NCBI RefSeq assembly: GCF_001571365.1 | Contig: NZ_BCTQ01000028.1 | Location: 25,189 to 89,188 of the forward strand | Direction: 5' to 3' | Length of the DNA stretch: 64,000 nucleotides | DNA from: Achromobacter denitrificans NBRC 15125 | Lineage (GTDB): Bacteria > Pseudomonadota > Gammaproteobacteria > Burkholderiales > Burkholderiaceae_B | Part shown: piece after piece, positions 25,023 to 33,903 of the stretch | Layout of the letters: every line of letters begins with the position of its first letter | Position numbering within the stretch: the first letter of the stretch is position 1 | Notes under the pieces: generated by a model | Told to the model about the DNA's origin: nothing | Database searches by the model: none | Seen by the model: the letters and a program-made list of their open reading frames with translations, nothing else | Made by a program: the position numbers and the translations under genes

Positions 25023-26489
25023 GTGAGCATCAAGCATTGGATCAACGGCAGGCAGGTCGACAGCGCCGACCGCTTCGTTACCACCAACCCGGCCACGGGA
25101 GAGGCCATCGACGAAGTGGCCGCGGGCGGCCAGGCGGAAATCGACGCCGCCGTCGCGGCGGCGGCCGCGGCCTTCCCCAAGTGGGCCGGCACCCCCGCCA
25201 AGGAGCGCGCCCGCCTCATGCGCAGGCTGGGCGAGCTGATCGACGAGAACGTGCCGATGCTGGCCGAACTGGAAACGCGGGATACCGGCCTGCCCATTTC
25301 CCAGACCCGCAAGCAGCTGATTCCGCGGGCCTCCGAAAATTTCAACTTCTTCGCCGAAGTGTGCACGCGCATGAACGGTCACACCTATCCGGTGGACGAC
25401 CAGATGCTCAACTACACGCTCTACCAGCCGGTGGGCGTGTGCGCGCTGGTGTCGCCCTGGAACGTGCCGTTCATGACGGCCACCTGGAAGACCGCGCCGT
25501 GCCTGGCGCTGGGCAATACCGCCGTGCTGAAGATGTCCGAACTCTCGCCGCTGACGGCCGACCAGCTGGGCAGGCTGGCGCTGGAGGCGGGCATTCCCGC
25601 CGGCGTGCTGAACGTGGTGCAGGGCTATGGCGCCACCGCTGGCGACGCGCTGGTGCGCCATCCCGGCGTGCGCGCGATTTCCTTCACCGGCGGCACCGCG
25701 ACGGGCAAGAAGATCCTGGCCAGCGCCGGCGGCGTGAAGAAGTACTCGATGGAGCTGGGCGGCAAATCGCCCGTGCTGATCTTCGACGACGCCGACGTCG
25801 AGCGGGCGCTGGACGCCGCCTTGTTCACCATTTTTTCGCTCAACGGCGAACGCTGCACCGCCGGCTCGCGGATTTTCGTGCAGCGGACCCTGTACGACGA
25901 CTTCGTGCGGCGCTTCGCCGAACGCGCCCGCCGCCTGGTCGTGGGCGATCCCACCGGCGAACGGACCCACGTGGGCGCGATGATTTCGCGCGCGCACTGG
26001 GAGAAGGTCACGGGCTACATCCGCCTCGCGGAGCAGGAAGGCGCGCGCGTGCTCGCGGGCGGCGCCGGGCGGCCCGAAGGGCTGCCGGCCAGCCTGGCCG
26101 GCGGCAACTTCGTCAGCCCCACGGTGCTGGCCGACGTCGACAACCGCATGCGCTGCGCGCAGGAAGAGATCTTCGGCCCGGTGGCCTGCCTGCTGCCGTT
26201 CGAGGACGAGGCCGAGGGCCTGGCGTTGGCCAACGACGTAAAGTACGGCCTGGCTTCCTATATCTGGACCCGCGACATCGGCCGCGCGCATCGCCTGGCC
26301 CGCGGCATCGAAGCCGGCATGGTGTTCATCAACAGCCAGAACGTGCGCGACCTGCGCCAGCCCTTCGGCGGCACCAAGGAATCGGGCACGGGGCGCGAAG
26401 GCGGCGAATACAGCTACGAGGTCTTCGCCGAAATCAAGAACGTGTGCGTGTCGATGGGCAGCCACCACATCCCGAAATGGGGCGTCTGA
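25023..26489 (+). CDS. hpaE: 5-carboxymethyl-2-hydroxymuconate semialdehyde dehydrogenase HpaE
   Basis: The protein has 488 residues from a GTG start preceded by AAGGAGC. It is a standard aldehyde dehydrogenase: SPWNVPFMTATWK, FTGGTATGKKI, the catalytic glutamate in MELGGKSPVL, and the catalytic cysteine in LNGERCTAGSR. HpaE oxidises the semialdehyde made by ring cleavage, with NAD. hpaD follows after 36 bp. Sharing the HpaR-type operator with the divergent operon supports the assignment. Confidence 0.94.
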   Translation: MSIKHWINGRQVDSADRFVTTNPATGEAIDEVAAGGQAEIDAAVAAAAAAFPKWAGTPAKERARLMRRLGELIDENVPMLAELETRDTGLPISQTRKQLIPRASENFNFFAEVCTRMNGHTYPVDDQMLNYTLYQPVGVCALVSPWNVPFMTATWKTAPCLALGNTAVLKMSELSPLTADQLGRLALEAGIPAGVLNVVQGYGATAGDALVRHPGVRAISFTGGTATGKKILASAGGVKKYSMELGGKSPVLIFDDADVERALDAALFTIFSLNGERCTAGSRIFVQRTLYDDFVRRFAERARRLVVGDPTGERTHVGAMISRAHWEKVTGYIRLAEQEGARVLAGGAGRPEGLPASLAGGNFVSPTVLADVDNRMRCAQEEIFGPVACLLPFEDEAEGLALANDVKYGLASYIWTRDIGRAHRLARGIEAGMVFINSQNVRDLRQPFGGTKESGTGREGGEYSYEVFAEIKNVCVSMGSHHIPKWGV

Positions 26490-26525
26490 GCCCAGCCCCA
26501 TTCACAAGAACGAGGAGACTACATC

Positions 26526-27377
26526 ATGGGCAAGCTCGCGCTGGCGGCCAAGGTAACGCATGTGCCGTCCATGTACCTGTCGGAACTGCCCGGCAAGCAT
26601 CAGGGCTGCCGGGAGGCCGCGATCCAGGGGCACCGCATCATCGGCCAGCGGTGCCGCGACCTGGACGTGGACACCATCGTCGTGCTGGACGTGCATTGGC
26701 TGGTCAACGCGGGCTATCACGTCAATTGCAATGCGGGCTTCAAGGGCCGCTACACCAGCAATGAACTGCCGCATTTCATCAAGGACATGGATTACGCCTA
26801 TCGCGGCGATCCGCAGCTGGGGCGCCGCATCGCCGAATGCGCCACCGCCGCCGGCGTGGGCGCGCGCGCGCACGAAATCGACAGCCTGGAGCTGGAGTAC
26901 GGCACGCTGGTGCCGATGCGCTACATGAACGGCGACGGCCGCTTCAAGGTGGTGTCGGCCGCGGCATGGTGCGCCTGGCACGCGCTGGACGAAAGCCGGC
27001 GCTTCGGCGCCGCGCTGCGCCAGGCCATCGAGGCCGGCGACAGCCGCGTGGCGGTGCTGGCCAGCGGTTCGCTATCGCACCGCTTCAACGATAACGGCAG
27101 CCCCGAGGCCGCCATGCACCAGATCAGCCGCGAGTTCTTCCGGCAGGTGGACTTGCGGGTGGTGGATCTGTGGCGGCAGGGGGATTGGAAGACCTTCTGC
27201 GCCATGCTGCCCGAGTACGCCGAGCTGTGCGTGGGCGAGGGCGGCATGCACGATACCGCCATGCTGCTGGGCCTGCTGGGCTGGGATGGATACGACAGGC
27301 CGGTGGAGATCGTCACCGATTACTTCACCAGTTCCGGCACGGGGCAGATCAACGCGATCTTCCCGGTGCCGGATTGA
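26526..27377 (+). CDS. hpaD: 3,4-dihydroxyphenylacetate 2,3-dioxygenase HpaD
   Basis: The protein has 283 residues of the LigB-type (class III) extradiol dioxygenase family. The N-terminal AAKVTHVPSMYLSELPGKHQ carries an iron-binding histidine, VVLDVHWLVNAGYHVN gives the second, and VLASGSLSHRFND contains the catalytic-loop histidine. It cleaves homoprotocatechuate with O2 to 5-carboxymethyl-2-hydroxymuconate semialdehyde. AGGAGAC precedes the ATG. The stop touches the end of the convergent hpaR. Confidence 0.94.
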   Translation: MGKLALAAKVTHVPSMYLSELPGKHQGCREAAIQGHRIIGQRCRDLDVDTIVVLDVHWLVNAGYHVNCNAGFKGRYTSNELPHFIKDMDYAYRGDPQLGRRIAECATAAGVGARAHEIDSLELEYGTLVPMRYMNGDGRFKVVSAAAWCAWHALDESRRFGAALRQAIEAGDSRVAVLASGSLSHRFNDNGSPEAAMHQISREFFRQVDLRVVDLWRQGDWKTFCAMLPEYAELCVGEGGMHDTAMLLGLLGWDGYDRPVEIVTDYFTSSGTGQINAIFPVPD

Positions 27378-27842
27378 TCAGCCTTCCTCGGGGGCGCGCG
27401 GCGCGTCGGCGTCGCGCTTGATGAGGTCGACCATGGTGTCCACGTCCCGGTACAGGCGGTCCAGCAACTCCTTGCCGATCCGGGCTTCGATCTCCTGGTA
27501 CTTCGCGTCCACTTGAGGGCGCATGCGGTCGATCAGCTTGCTGCTCTTGGGCGTGAGCGAGATTTCCTGGCGGCGCTGGTCGGCGCTGGAACGCGCGCGC
27601 TTGATCAGGCCCTGTTCCTGCATGCCCGCGAGCATGCGGGTCAGGCTGGGGCTGAGGATCTGGCAGCTGCGCGCGATCTGGTTGGGCTCCATCGCGCCCA
27701 CTTCGCTCAGCGTGCGCAACACTCGCCATTGTTGTTCGGTGACGCCGGCCGCGTGCAGGATGGGACGGAAATGCGCCATCAGCGTTTCACGCGCGTAAAG
27801 CAGCAGGTGGGGAAGATTGCGGTGGTGGAAGCTCGGACTCAT
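27378..27842 (-). CDS. hpaR: Homoprotocatechuate degradation repressor HpaR (MarR family)
   Basis: The protein has 154 residues with a MarR winged helix (EQQWRVLRTLSEVGAMEPNQ, then LSPSLTRMLAGMQEQGLIKR, then the wing SADQRRQEISLTPK). HpaR represses the hpa genes until 4-hydroxyphenylacetate or homoprotocatechuate binds. It ends directly at the hpaD stop. Upstream of its start lies TGTTAGCA at 27850-27857, which shares GTTAGCA with the leftward operator and could mean autoregulation; this third site is weak. Confidence 0.92.
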   Translation of the reverse strand: MSPSFHHRNLPHLLLYARETLMAHFRPILHAAGVTEQQWRVLRTLSEVGAMEPNQIARSCQILSPSLTRMLAGMQEQGLIKRARSSADQRRQEISLTPKSSKLIDRMRPQVDAKYQEIEARIGKELLDRLYRDVDTMVDLIKRDADAPRAPEEG

Positions 27843-27948
27843 GCGGGTATGTTAGCAAGAAGCCCGGCAAATTCCCGCTGGCGCGGCCGGCACGCGGCCA
27901 TCCGGCCCGCGAGCCGGGCGGGCCGGAAGTCGGGGCCGGATGAGGCGC

Positions 27949-28584
27949 TCAGGCCGGATTCTGGTCGGCCAGTTCCTGCAGGTCGTCGGGCAGGGTCAGG
28001 TCGGGCGCGCCCTGCTGCAATTCGCGCAGCGCTTGCACGGCGTCGTCTTGCTGGTCGGCCTGCATCAGCGAGCGGATGTGGGCCACGCGGGCCTCGATGT
28101 CCGCGTCGCCGAAGGGCGGCACGGTTTCCGCGGCGGCTTCGCCTTGCTGCGCCTCGGCCGGCTGCTGGCCGGCGGCGGGCGTCGCTTCCTGGGCCGGCGC
28201 GGCCTGGGGCGCGGGCGCTTCGGCCGCGGGCGCGGCTTCACGCTGCATGACGGGGACGGGCTGCGCGGCGGGCGCTTCGGGCCGGACGGACGGCGGGGCC
28301 TCGGCGCGTTCCTGGCTCGCGCCCGATTCGGGGGCGATCAGTTGCGTCGCCTGCTCGGCGAAATCCTGTTGCGCTTCACGCATGTCGGTCCAGGCGAACA
28401 GGCCGATGACCATGGCGGCGCAGGCGGCGGCGCCCCAGCCGGGATGCCAGCTGTGCCCGGGATGCCATCTGCGTCGCACCGCCGCGTCCAGCTCGGGATT
28501 GGCGGTGGGGCCGGGCCGGCGATACAGCGCGCGCAGGTCCCGTTCATCGTCTTCATCGAAGGGGGGGCGGTAGGTAATGCTCAT
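27949..28584 (-). CDS. Proline/alanine-rich single-pass membrane protein of unknown function
   Basis: The protein has 211 residues and I do not recognise a family with confidence. The first 45 residues are charged and cytoplasmic-looking (PPFDEDDERDLRALYRRPGP, then RRRWHPGHSWHPGW). A membrane segment follows (GAAACAAMVIGLFAWT, residues 50-66), then a long low-complexity Pro/Ala/Glu/Gln linker (about 85-155), and a short helical C-terminus with a TPR-like look (IEARVAHIRSLMQADQQDDA). This layout resembles anti-sigma or envelope-linker proteins, but no sigma factor gene is adjacent. Codon use is like its neighbours. It stands alone between hpaR and radA. Confidence 0.7.
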   Translation of the reverse strand: MSITYRPPFDEDDERDLRALYRRPGPTANPELDAAVRRRWHPGHSWHPGWGAAACAAMVIGLFAWTDMREAQQDFAEQATQLIAPESGASQERAEAPPSVRPEAPAAQPVPVMQREAAPAAEAPAPQAAPAQEATPAAGQQPAEAQQGEAAAETVPPFGDADIEARVAHIRSLMQADQQDDAVQALRELQQGAPDLTLPDDLQELADQNPA

Positions 28585-29012
28585 GCGCGTACTCCTCGCG
28601 CATACGCCTGGTGGCAGGGCGCATCCGCGTTTGACCTCCGCGTGCGCCGCGCCGGTTCATCCGGCGGTCTCGTCGCAGCTCGGGTCCTGTTCCGGTTGAG
28701 GCGGCTTCCTGGAAAGCCGCGGGTGAATGCGCCGCGATTCCCGTTGCCGCGCCCTGGCGGGCATGCGGCTTCGGGTATGCCGCCCTGGACCGGGCGGTTC
28801 GACAATGCGCTGCACTTGCCGATTATGCGCGATTTGAGAGAAATCCGGCAGGAAATTTCTTGAGTTTGCATCATGTAACCTCGATGTGGCCCGCTTTCTG
28901 AAAGCAGATCGACAGCTTGGCGCGCCAAACCGGTGCGCGCGGGGGGAACGGCGCGCGCGATCGGTCGCGTTCTCCCGGGCGGGCGAGGGTGGATGCCGGT
29001 AAACTTTCGCGC
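28585..29012. other. 428-bp gap without a recognised gene
   Basis: The gap separates the membrane protein from radA. I see no convincing coding frame, RNA gene or terminator. The last part before radA is GC-rich. Confidence 0.5.
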
Positions 29013-30374
29013 ATGGCCAAATCCCGAACCGTATACGTCTGCGCCGATTGCGGCGGCACTACCCCGAAGTGGCAGGGCAAATGCCCTCACTGCAACGCCT
29101 GGAACACGCTGGAAGAAACCCTGGAGTCCTCGTCCCCGGCCGCGGCCTCGCACCGCTACGCGCCGCTGGCGTCGAGCAGCCCGGTGCGCAGCCTGTCGGA
29201 GATCGAGGCCCGCGAAACGCCGCGCCAGCCCACCGGGCTGGACGAGTTCGATCGCGTGCTGGGCGGCGGCCTGGTGGCCGGCGCCGTCGTGCTGATCGGC
29301 GGGGATCCCGGCATCGGCAAATCCACGCTGCTGTTGCAGGCGCTGGCGTCCCTGTCGACCACCACCAACGTGCTGTACGTCACGGGCGAGGAATCCGCCG
29401 AGCAGGTGGCGCTGCGCGCGCGGCGCCTGGGCCTGCAGACCGGCAACGTCAACCTGCTGGCCGAAATCCGGCTGGAGGCCATCCAGGCCGCGGTGTCCGA
29501 GCAGAAGCCCACCGTGGCCGTCATCGACTCGATCCAGACGCTCTACAGCGGCGAGCTGACCGCGGCGCCGGGCTCGGTGTCGCAGGTGCGCGAATGCGCG
29601 GCGCAACTCACGCGCCTGGCCAAGCAGACCGGCATCGCCATCGTCATGATCGGCCACGTCACCAAGGACGGCGCGCTGGCCGGGCCGCGCGTGCTCGAAC
29701 ACATCGTCGATACCGTGCTGTATTTCGAAGGGGACACGCATTCCTCGTTCCGCCTGGTGCGCGCCTTCAAGAACCGCTTCGGCGCGGTCAACGAACTGGG
29801 CGTGTTCGCGATGACGGACCGGGGGCTGCGCGGCGTGGCCAATCCGTCCGCGCTGTTCCTGTCGCAGCACGAGCAGCAGGTGGCAGGATCCTGCGTCATG
29901 GCCACGCAGGAAGGCACCCGTCCGCTGCTGGTGGAAATCCAGGCGCTGGTCGATACCTCGCACGCGCCCAACCCGCGCCGGCTGACGGTGGGGCTGGAAG
30001 GCAACCGGCTGGCGATGCTGCTGGCCGTGCTGCACCGGCATGCGGGCGTGTCCACCTTCGACCAGGACGTCTTCGTCAACGCGGTGGGCGGCGTGCGCAT
30101 CACCGAGCCCGCGGCCGACCTGCCGGTGCTCCTGGCCATCATGTCCTCGTTGCGCGACAAGCCGCTGCCGCGCGGGCTGATCGCGTTCGGCGAAGTGGGC
30201 CTGGCCGGCGAGATCCGGCCCGCGCCGCGCGGCCAGGAGCGCTTGCGCGAAGCGGCCAAGCTGGGCTTTTCGATCGCCCTGATCCCCAAGGCCAACGCGC
30301 CGCGCCAGCCGATCGAGGGGCTGGAGATCTGGGCCGTGGACCGGCTGGACGCCGCGCTGGACAAACTGCGTTGA
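29013..30374 (+). CDS. radA: DNA repair protein RadA
   Basis: The protein has 453 residues. The ATG at 29013 is chosen because it opens the family N-terminus MAKSRTVYVCADCGG. The zinc finger is formed by CADC and CPHC (residues 10-27). The Walker A motif GGDPGIGKST is at residues 96-105, the RadA-specific KNRFG at 253-257, and a Lon-protease-like C-terminal domain follows. RadA is a RecA-related helicase that extends recombination intermediates and branch-migrates during repair. It is a single gene followed by a TauE-like permease. Confidence 0.95.
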   Translation: MAKSRTVYVCADCGGTTPKWQGKCPHCNAWNTLEETLESSSPAAASHRYAPLASSSPVRSLSEIEARETPRQPTGLDEFDRVLGGGLVAGAVVLIGGDPGIGKSTLLLQALASLSTTTNVLYVTGEESAEQVALRARRLGLQTGNVNLLAEIRLEAIQAAVSEQKPTVAVIDSIQTLYSGELTAAPGSVSQVRECAAQLTRLAKQTGIAIVMIGHVTKDGALAGPRVLEHIVDTVLYFEGDTHSSFRLVRAFKNRFGAVNELGVFAMTDRGLRGVANPSALFLSQHEQQVAGSCVMATQEGTRPLLVEIQALVDTSHAPNPRRLTVGLEGNRLAMLLAVLHRHAGVSTFDQDVFVNAVGGVRITEPAADLPVLLAIMSSLRDKPLPRGLIAFGEVGLAGEIRPAPRGQERLREAAKLGFSIALIPKANAPRQPIEGLEIWAVDRLDAALDKLR

Positions 30375-30462
30375 CGCCGCGGGCCGGCGCGGCCCGGCGG
30401 CGTTTCCCGAATCCGTATTCTGATCGCCCGCCTCCGATTGGCCGGGCCTGCTGGAGCAAGAC

Positions 30463-31242
30463 TTGAGTCTGTTAGTTATCGCCGCCTGCCTGGCCGCCGG
30501 CGGCCTGATCGGTTTCATGGGGGGCGTGCTGGGCATCGGCGGCGGCCTGATCGCGATTCCCGCGCTGGTGCTGCTGATGGGCATGTCGCAGCAGCTGGCG
30601 CAGGGCACGGCGCTCATCATGGTCCTGCCCACCATCATGATGGCGGTGCGCAAGTACAACCAGCAGGTGCGCATCGACAAGCGCGTGGCGCTGGCGGGCG
30701 CGGCGGGCGCCGTGGTATTCACCTGGGTCGGCGCGCGGCTGGCGCTGGGCATCGATTCCGGCATCCTGCGCCGCAGCTTCGCGGTGTTCCTGTTCTTCAT
30801 CGCGCTCTTCTACGTGTGGCAGACCTGGCGCGCCTCGCGCCCGGCCGCCGCGCGCAAGCCTGCGGCCAAGGGCGAGGCGCCGGTGTTCACGCCGCGTCGC
30901 GCCAGCGTGCTGGGCATCCTGTGCGGCACGCTCGGCGGCTTCTTCGGCGTGGGCGGCGCGGTGCTGGCCGTGCCCATCATCACCACGGTGTTCCGCCTGC
31001 CGCAGACCACCGCGCAGGCGCTGGCCCTGAGCATGGTGATTCCCGGCTCCACCATCGCGCTGATCACCTACACCTGGGCGGGGCAGGCCGATTGGCTGGT
31101 GGGCGCGCCGCTGGCGATCGGCAGCCTGCTGTTCGTGCCGGTGGGCGTCAAGCTGGCCTACCGGCTTCCTGAACGAAAGCTGAGAGCCTGCTTCGCGCTC
31201 ATGCTGTTCGCCACCGTGGCGCTGCTCGCGTTCGAGAGCTGA
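30463..31242 (+). CDS. TSUP (TauE/SafE) family permease
   Basis: The protein has 259 residues and about eight membrane helices. It shows the two repeated TSUP glycine motifs, GFMGGVLGIGGGLIAIPALV at the N-terminus and GTLGGFFGVGGAVLAVPII in the second half. The family moves sulfite, sulfoacetate or other sulfur organics and small anions across the inner membrane; the substrate cannot be read. The start is a TTG at 30463 preceded by GGAG at 8 bp; no better ATG exists in frame nearby. Confidence 0.88.
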   Translation: MSLLVIAACLAAGGLIGFMGGVLGIGGGLIAIPALVLLMGMSQQLAQGTALIMVLPTIMMAVRKYNQQVRIDKRVALAGAAGAVVFTWVGARLALGIDSGILRRSFAVFLFFIALFYVWQTWRASRPAAARKPAAKGEAPVFTPRRASVLGILCGTLGGFFGVGGAVLAVPIITTVFRLPQTTAQALALSMVIPGSTIALITYTWAGQADWLVGAPLAIGSLLFVPVGVKLAYRLPERKLRACFALMLFATVALLAFES

Positions 31243-31412
31243 TCCTTGCATCCAGATGTCGAACCCATTTCGAACCGTTAGCGGCCGAAAATTTATGGTT
31301 CCACGCTGAACCTTCCTGAGGGGGCGGCCTCCAACCGGTACGGGTCAAGCGGCGATGTTGCCGCCCCGTGTCGGAAAAAGGCTCAGGCCTTATACATTCA
31401 GGAGTTCATGAA

Positions 31413-31646
31413 ATGACGACTCACTCCCGTATCGCTGCGTTCCTATCCACCTCGGCCCTGTGCCTCGGCCTGGCCGCCGCGCCTGGCGCGTATGCGGCCG
31501 ATGCCTCGGCCAAGTCGGGTGAAACCAAGACCCAGGCGCAGCACAAGCATCACAAGTCCGACAAATCCTCCGCCAAGCACGAGGCGGGTAAGTCGGGCGG
31601 GGCCGCGAAGATGGATAAGTCCGGCAGCGCGACGCCGGCCAAGTAA
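31413..31646 (+). CDS. Small secreted lysine/histidine-rich protein
   Basis: The protein has 77 residues. A signal peptide (TTHSRIAAFLSTSALCLGLA…) ends near AYAA at about residue 28. The mature part of roughly 48 residues is almost entirely Lys, His, Ser, Ala and Gly (KHHKSDKSSAKHEAGKSGG), with no cysteine and no predicted fold. AGGAG lies 8-12 bp before the ATG at 31413. An intrinsic terminator follows at 31718. Metal or polyanion binding in the periplasm is a possible role; none is established. Confidence 0.65.
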   Translation: MTTHSRIAAFLSTSALCLGLAAAPGAYAADASAKSGETKTQAQHKHHKSDKSSAKHEAGKSGGAAKMDKSGSATPAK

Positions 31647-31717
31647 TCGCATCGGGCCGCGAGGCCCGGGTTCCTTTGCGCAAACGACATCCGGTTCCCG
31701 CGGGGGCCGGAAAGTCG

Positions 31718-31751
31718 AAAGCCTCTCGGTATGGGCGCCGGGAGGCTTTTT
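31718..31751 (+). terminator. Intrinsic terminator
   Basis: AAAGCCTC (31718-31725) pairs with GAGGCTTT (31742-31749), followed by a run of T. It closes the small secreted protein gene and lies just before the convergent 2-hydroxyacid dehydrogenase. Confidence 0.65.
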
Positions 31752-31778
31752 TCTTTTGGGCGGGCCGGGCCCGCCCGC

Positions 31779-32741
31779 TTACTCCGCCGGCGTGATCACG
31801 CGGCCGGTTTCGAAGAACGCCTGCAGATTGTCGAGCACCAGGTTCTCCATGCTCAGGCGCGTTTCCAGCGTCGCGCTGCCGATGTGCGGCAGCACCACGG
31901 CGTTGTCGCTGGTGGCGAGGGCTTCGGGCACCTTGGGCTCGTGCTCGAACACGTCCAGCGCGGCGCAGCCCAGCTTGCCGGCCTGCAGCGTTTCGACCAG
32001 CGCGGTTTCATCGATCACCGGACCGCGCGCGATGTTGACGATGATGCCGGCGGGGCCGAGCGCTTCCAGCACCTCACGGTTCACCAGATGGCGCGTGCCG
32101 GCGCCGCCGACCGTCGCCACGATGAGGAAGTCGGCCCAGCGGGCCAGGTCGGTGAGCGAGGCTTCGTAGCCGTACTGCACGTCGTCGCGCTGGCGGCGGT
32201 TGTGGTAGCGGATGTCCATGTCGAAGCCCGCGCCGCGCCGCGCGATGGCTTCGCCGATGCGGCCCAGGCCCACGATGCCTAGCTTCTTGCCGCTGACGCG
32301 CAGGCCCAGCGGGATGCTGCCGTGGACCTGGCCCGAGCCCCAGTGGCCCGCGCGCACGAAGCGTTCGCCCTGGCCCATGCGGCGGGCGCCGGCGATCAGC
32401 AGGCCCCAGGCGAGGTCCGCCACGCAGTCGGTCAGCACGTCGGGCGTGTTGCTCACTTGCACGCCGCGCTGCTTGGCGGCCTGGATGTCGATGGTTTCAT
32501 AGCCGACGCCCCAGCTGCAGATGGCCTTCAGGTCGGGCAGGGCGTTGATGAGTTCGGCGTCGGCGCCGTGGTTGGCCGAGGTGACGACCGCGGTGATGCC
32601 CTTGCCGTGTTCGGCCAGCGCGGCCTTGCGGTCCGGGTACTTCCACAGCTCGACGATGTCGTAGCGCTCCGCGAGGCTACGGTTGGCGGTGGGGGAACCG
32701 GCCAGCGAGCCGACCTGGATGATGCGATGCTTGGTGGTCAT
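31779..32741 (-). CDS. D-2-hydroxyacid dehydrogenase family protein
   Basis: The protein has 320 residues of the D-isomer-specific 2-hydroxyacid dehydrogenase family. The NAD(P) motif is LGIVGLGRIGEAIARR near residue 155; the catalytic arginine lies in NIARGPVIDE, the glutamate in HEPKVPE and the histidine in VLPHIGSAT. It most resembles glyoxylate/hydroxypyruvate reductases. It is the last gene of a leftward unit after two Bug genes and could reduce glycolaldehyde- or pyruvate-derived oxoacids from the adjacent sugar-acid pathway; that link is inferred. Confidence 0.88.
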   Translation of the reverse strand: MTTKHRIIQVGSLAGSPTANRSLAERYDIVELWKYPDRKAALAEHGKGITAVVTSANHGADAELINALPDLKAICSWGVGYETIDIQAAKQRGVQVSNTPDVLTDCVADLAWGLLIAGARRMGQGERFVRAGHWGSGQVHGSIPLGLRVSGKKLGIVGLGRIGEAIARRGAGFDMDIRYHNRRQRDDVQYGYEASLTDLARWADFLIVATVGGAGTRHLVNREVLEALGPAGIIVNIARGPVIDETALVETLQAGKLGCAALDVFEHEPKVPEALATSDNAVVLPHIGSATLETRLSMENLVLDNLQAFFETGRVITPAE

Positions 32742-32843
32742 GTTGTCGTACAGGTGGGTGGCAAAATACCGATGCTACTTGATCCGGCTCCGGATCAGGC
32801 CGGGAATGCCCTCGCGAGGCATCCCGGCCCGCGGATCGCGGCG

Positions 32844-33827
32844 CTATTCCAGCTGGATGTTGGCCTGCTTGATCACGTCCTTCCAGCGCTTCACCTCGGC
32901 CTGCTGGAACGCGGTGAATTGCTGGGGCGTGTTCGCCACGACCTCGAAGCCCAGCCCTTGCAGCGTCTTCTCGGTCTGGGGCTCGCGCAGGGCCGTCTGC
33001 AGCGCCTTGGACAACTGCTGGACGATGGGCGCGGGGGTGCCCTTGGGCACGGCGAAGCCTTGCCAGGAATACACCACCATGTCCTTGATGCCGGCCTCCG
33101 TCAGGGTCGGCACGTCCGGCAGGTCGGCGGCGCGCGCGTCGCCGGTGATCGCCAGCGCCTTGAGCTTGCCCGCCTTGATGTGGGTCTGGACCGCGCCCAG
33201 GTTCTGGAACGACACGTTGACCTGTCCGCCGATCAGGTCGGCGATCGCGGCGCCGCCGCCGCGGTAGGGCACGTCCACCCCGGTGCTTTGCGTGCGCTGG
33301 CGAAACAGCACCGCCGACAGGTGGTCGGAGGAGCCCGTGCCCGAGGATGCGTACGACACCTTGCCCGGGTTCTTCTTCGCGTAGTCCACCAGTTCGGCGA
33401 CGGTGGCGGCGGGGAAGTTGGGCGAGGCGACCAGCACGTTGGGATTGCGTACCGCCTGCGTCAGGTATTCGAAATCCTTGCTGGGGTTGTACGACAGGGT
33501 CTTGTACAGGGCTTCGTTGATGGCGAAGGTGCCGATCGAGCCCACCATCATGGTGTAGCCGTCCGGCGTCGCGCGCGCCAGCGCCTGCGCGCCGATGGCG
33601 CTGTTCGCGCCGGGCTTGTTCTCGACCACGAAGGTCTGCCCGAGGAGCTTGGTGAGCGCGGGCGTGACCGAGCGCGCGGTGATGTCGGAGGAGCCGCCCG
33701 GCACGAAGGGAACGATCATCGTGACGGGCTTGTCGGGATAGCCGGCCGCGTGCGCGGCCGGCCCGACAGGCAGGGCGGCGCCCGCCGCGGCGGCCGTCAC
33801 GGCAACGGCGCTCAGTAGTCTGTTCAT
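32844..33827 (-). CDS. Bug/TctC-type substrate-binding protein
   Basis: The protein has 327 residues from the ATG at 33827. The signal peptide ends AAHA before GYPDKPVTMIVPFVPGGSSD, and NKPGANSAIGAQALA forms the second ligand loop. It is a periplasmic receptor for a carboxylate. It is the second of two adjacent Bug genes read leftward, with no permease genes beside them. The two are not close copies of one another, so they probably bind different but related acids. Confidence 0.92.
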   Translation of the reverse strand: MNRLLSAVAVTAAAAGAALPVGPAAHAAGYPDKPVTMIVPFVPGGSSDITARSVTPALTKLLGQTFVVENKPGANSAIGAQALARATPDGYTMMVGSIGTFAINEALYKTLSYNPSKDFEYLTQAVRNPNVLVASPNFPAATVAELVDYAKKNPGKVSYASSGTGSSDHLSAVLFRQRTQSTGVDVPYRGGGAAIADLIGGQVNVSFQNLGAVQTHIKAGKLKALAITGDARAADLPDVPTLTEAGIKDMVVYSWQGFAVPKGTPAPIVQQLSKALQTALREPQTEKTLQGLGFEVVANTPQQFTAFQQAEVKRWKDVIKQANIQLE

Positions 33828-33903
33828 GGTGTCTCCAGGTTCGCGCGATGATGTGAGGAGCCCGCCGCCCACGCGTTGCGGACGGGCCCGGATCGGCGCC
33901 GGG

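Noticed and set aside
28581..30800. Open frame of 739 codons on the minus strand
   Set aside because: It is the reverse-strand shadow of radA, whose motifs are unmistakable.
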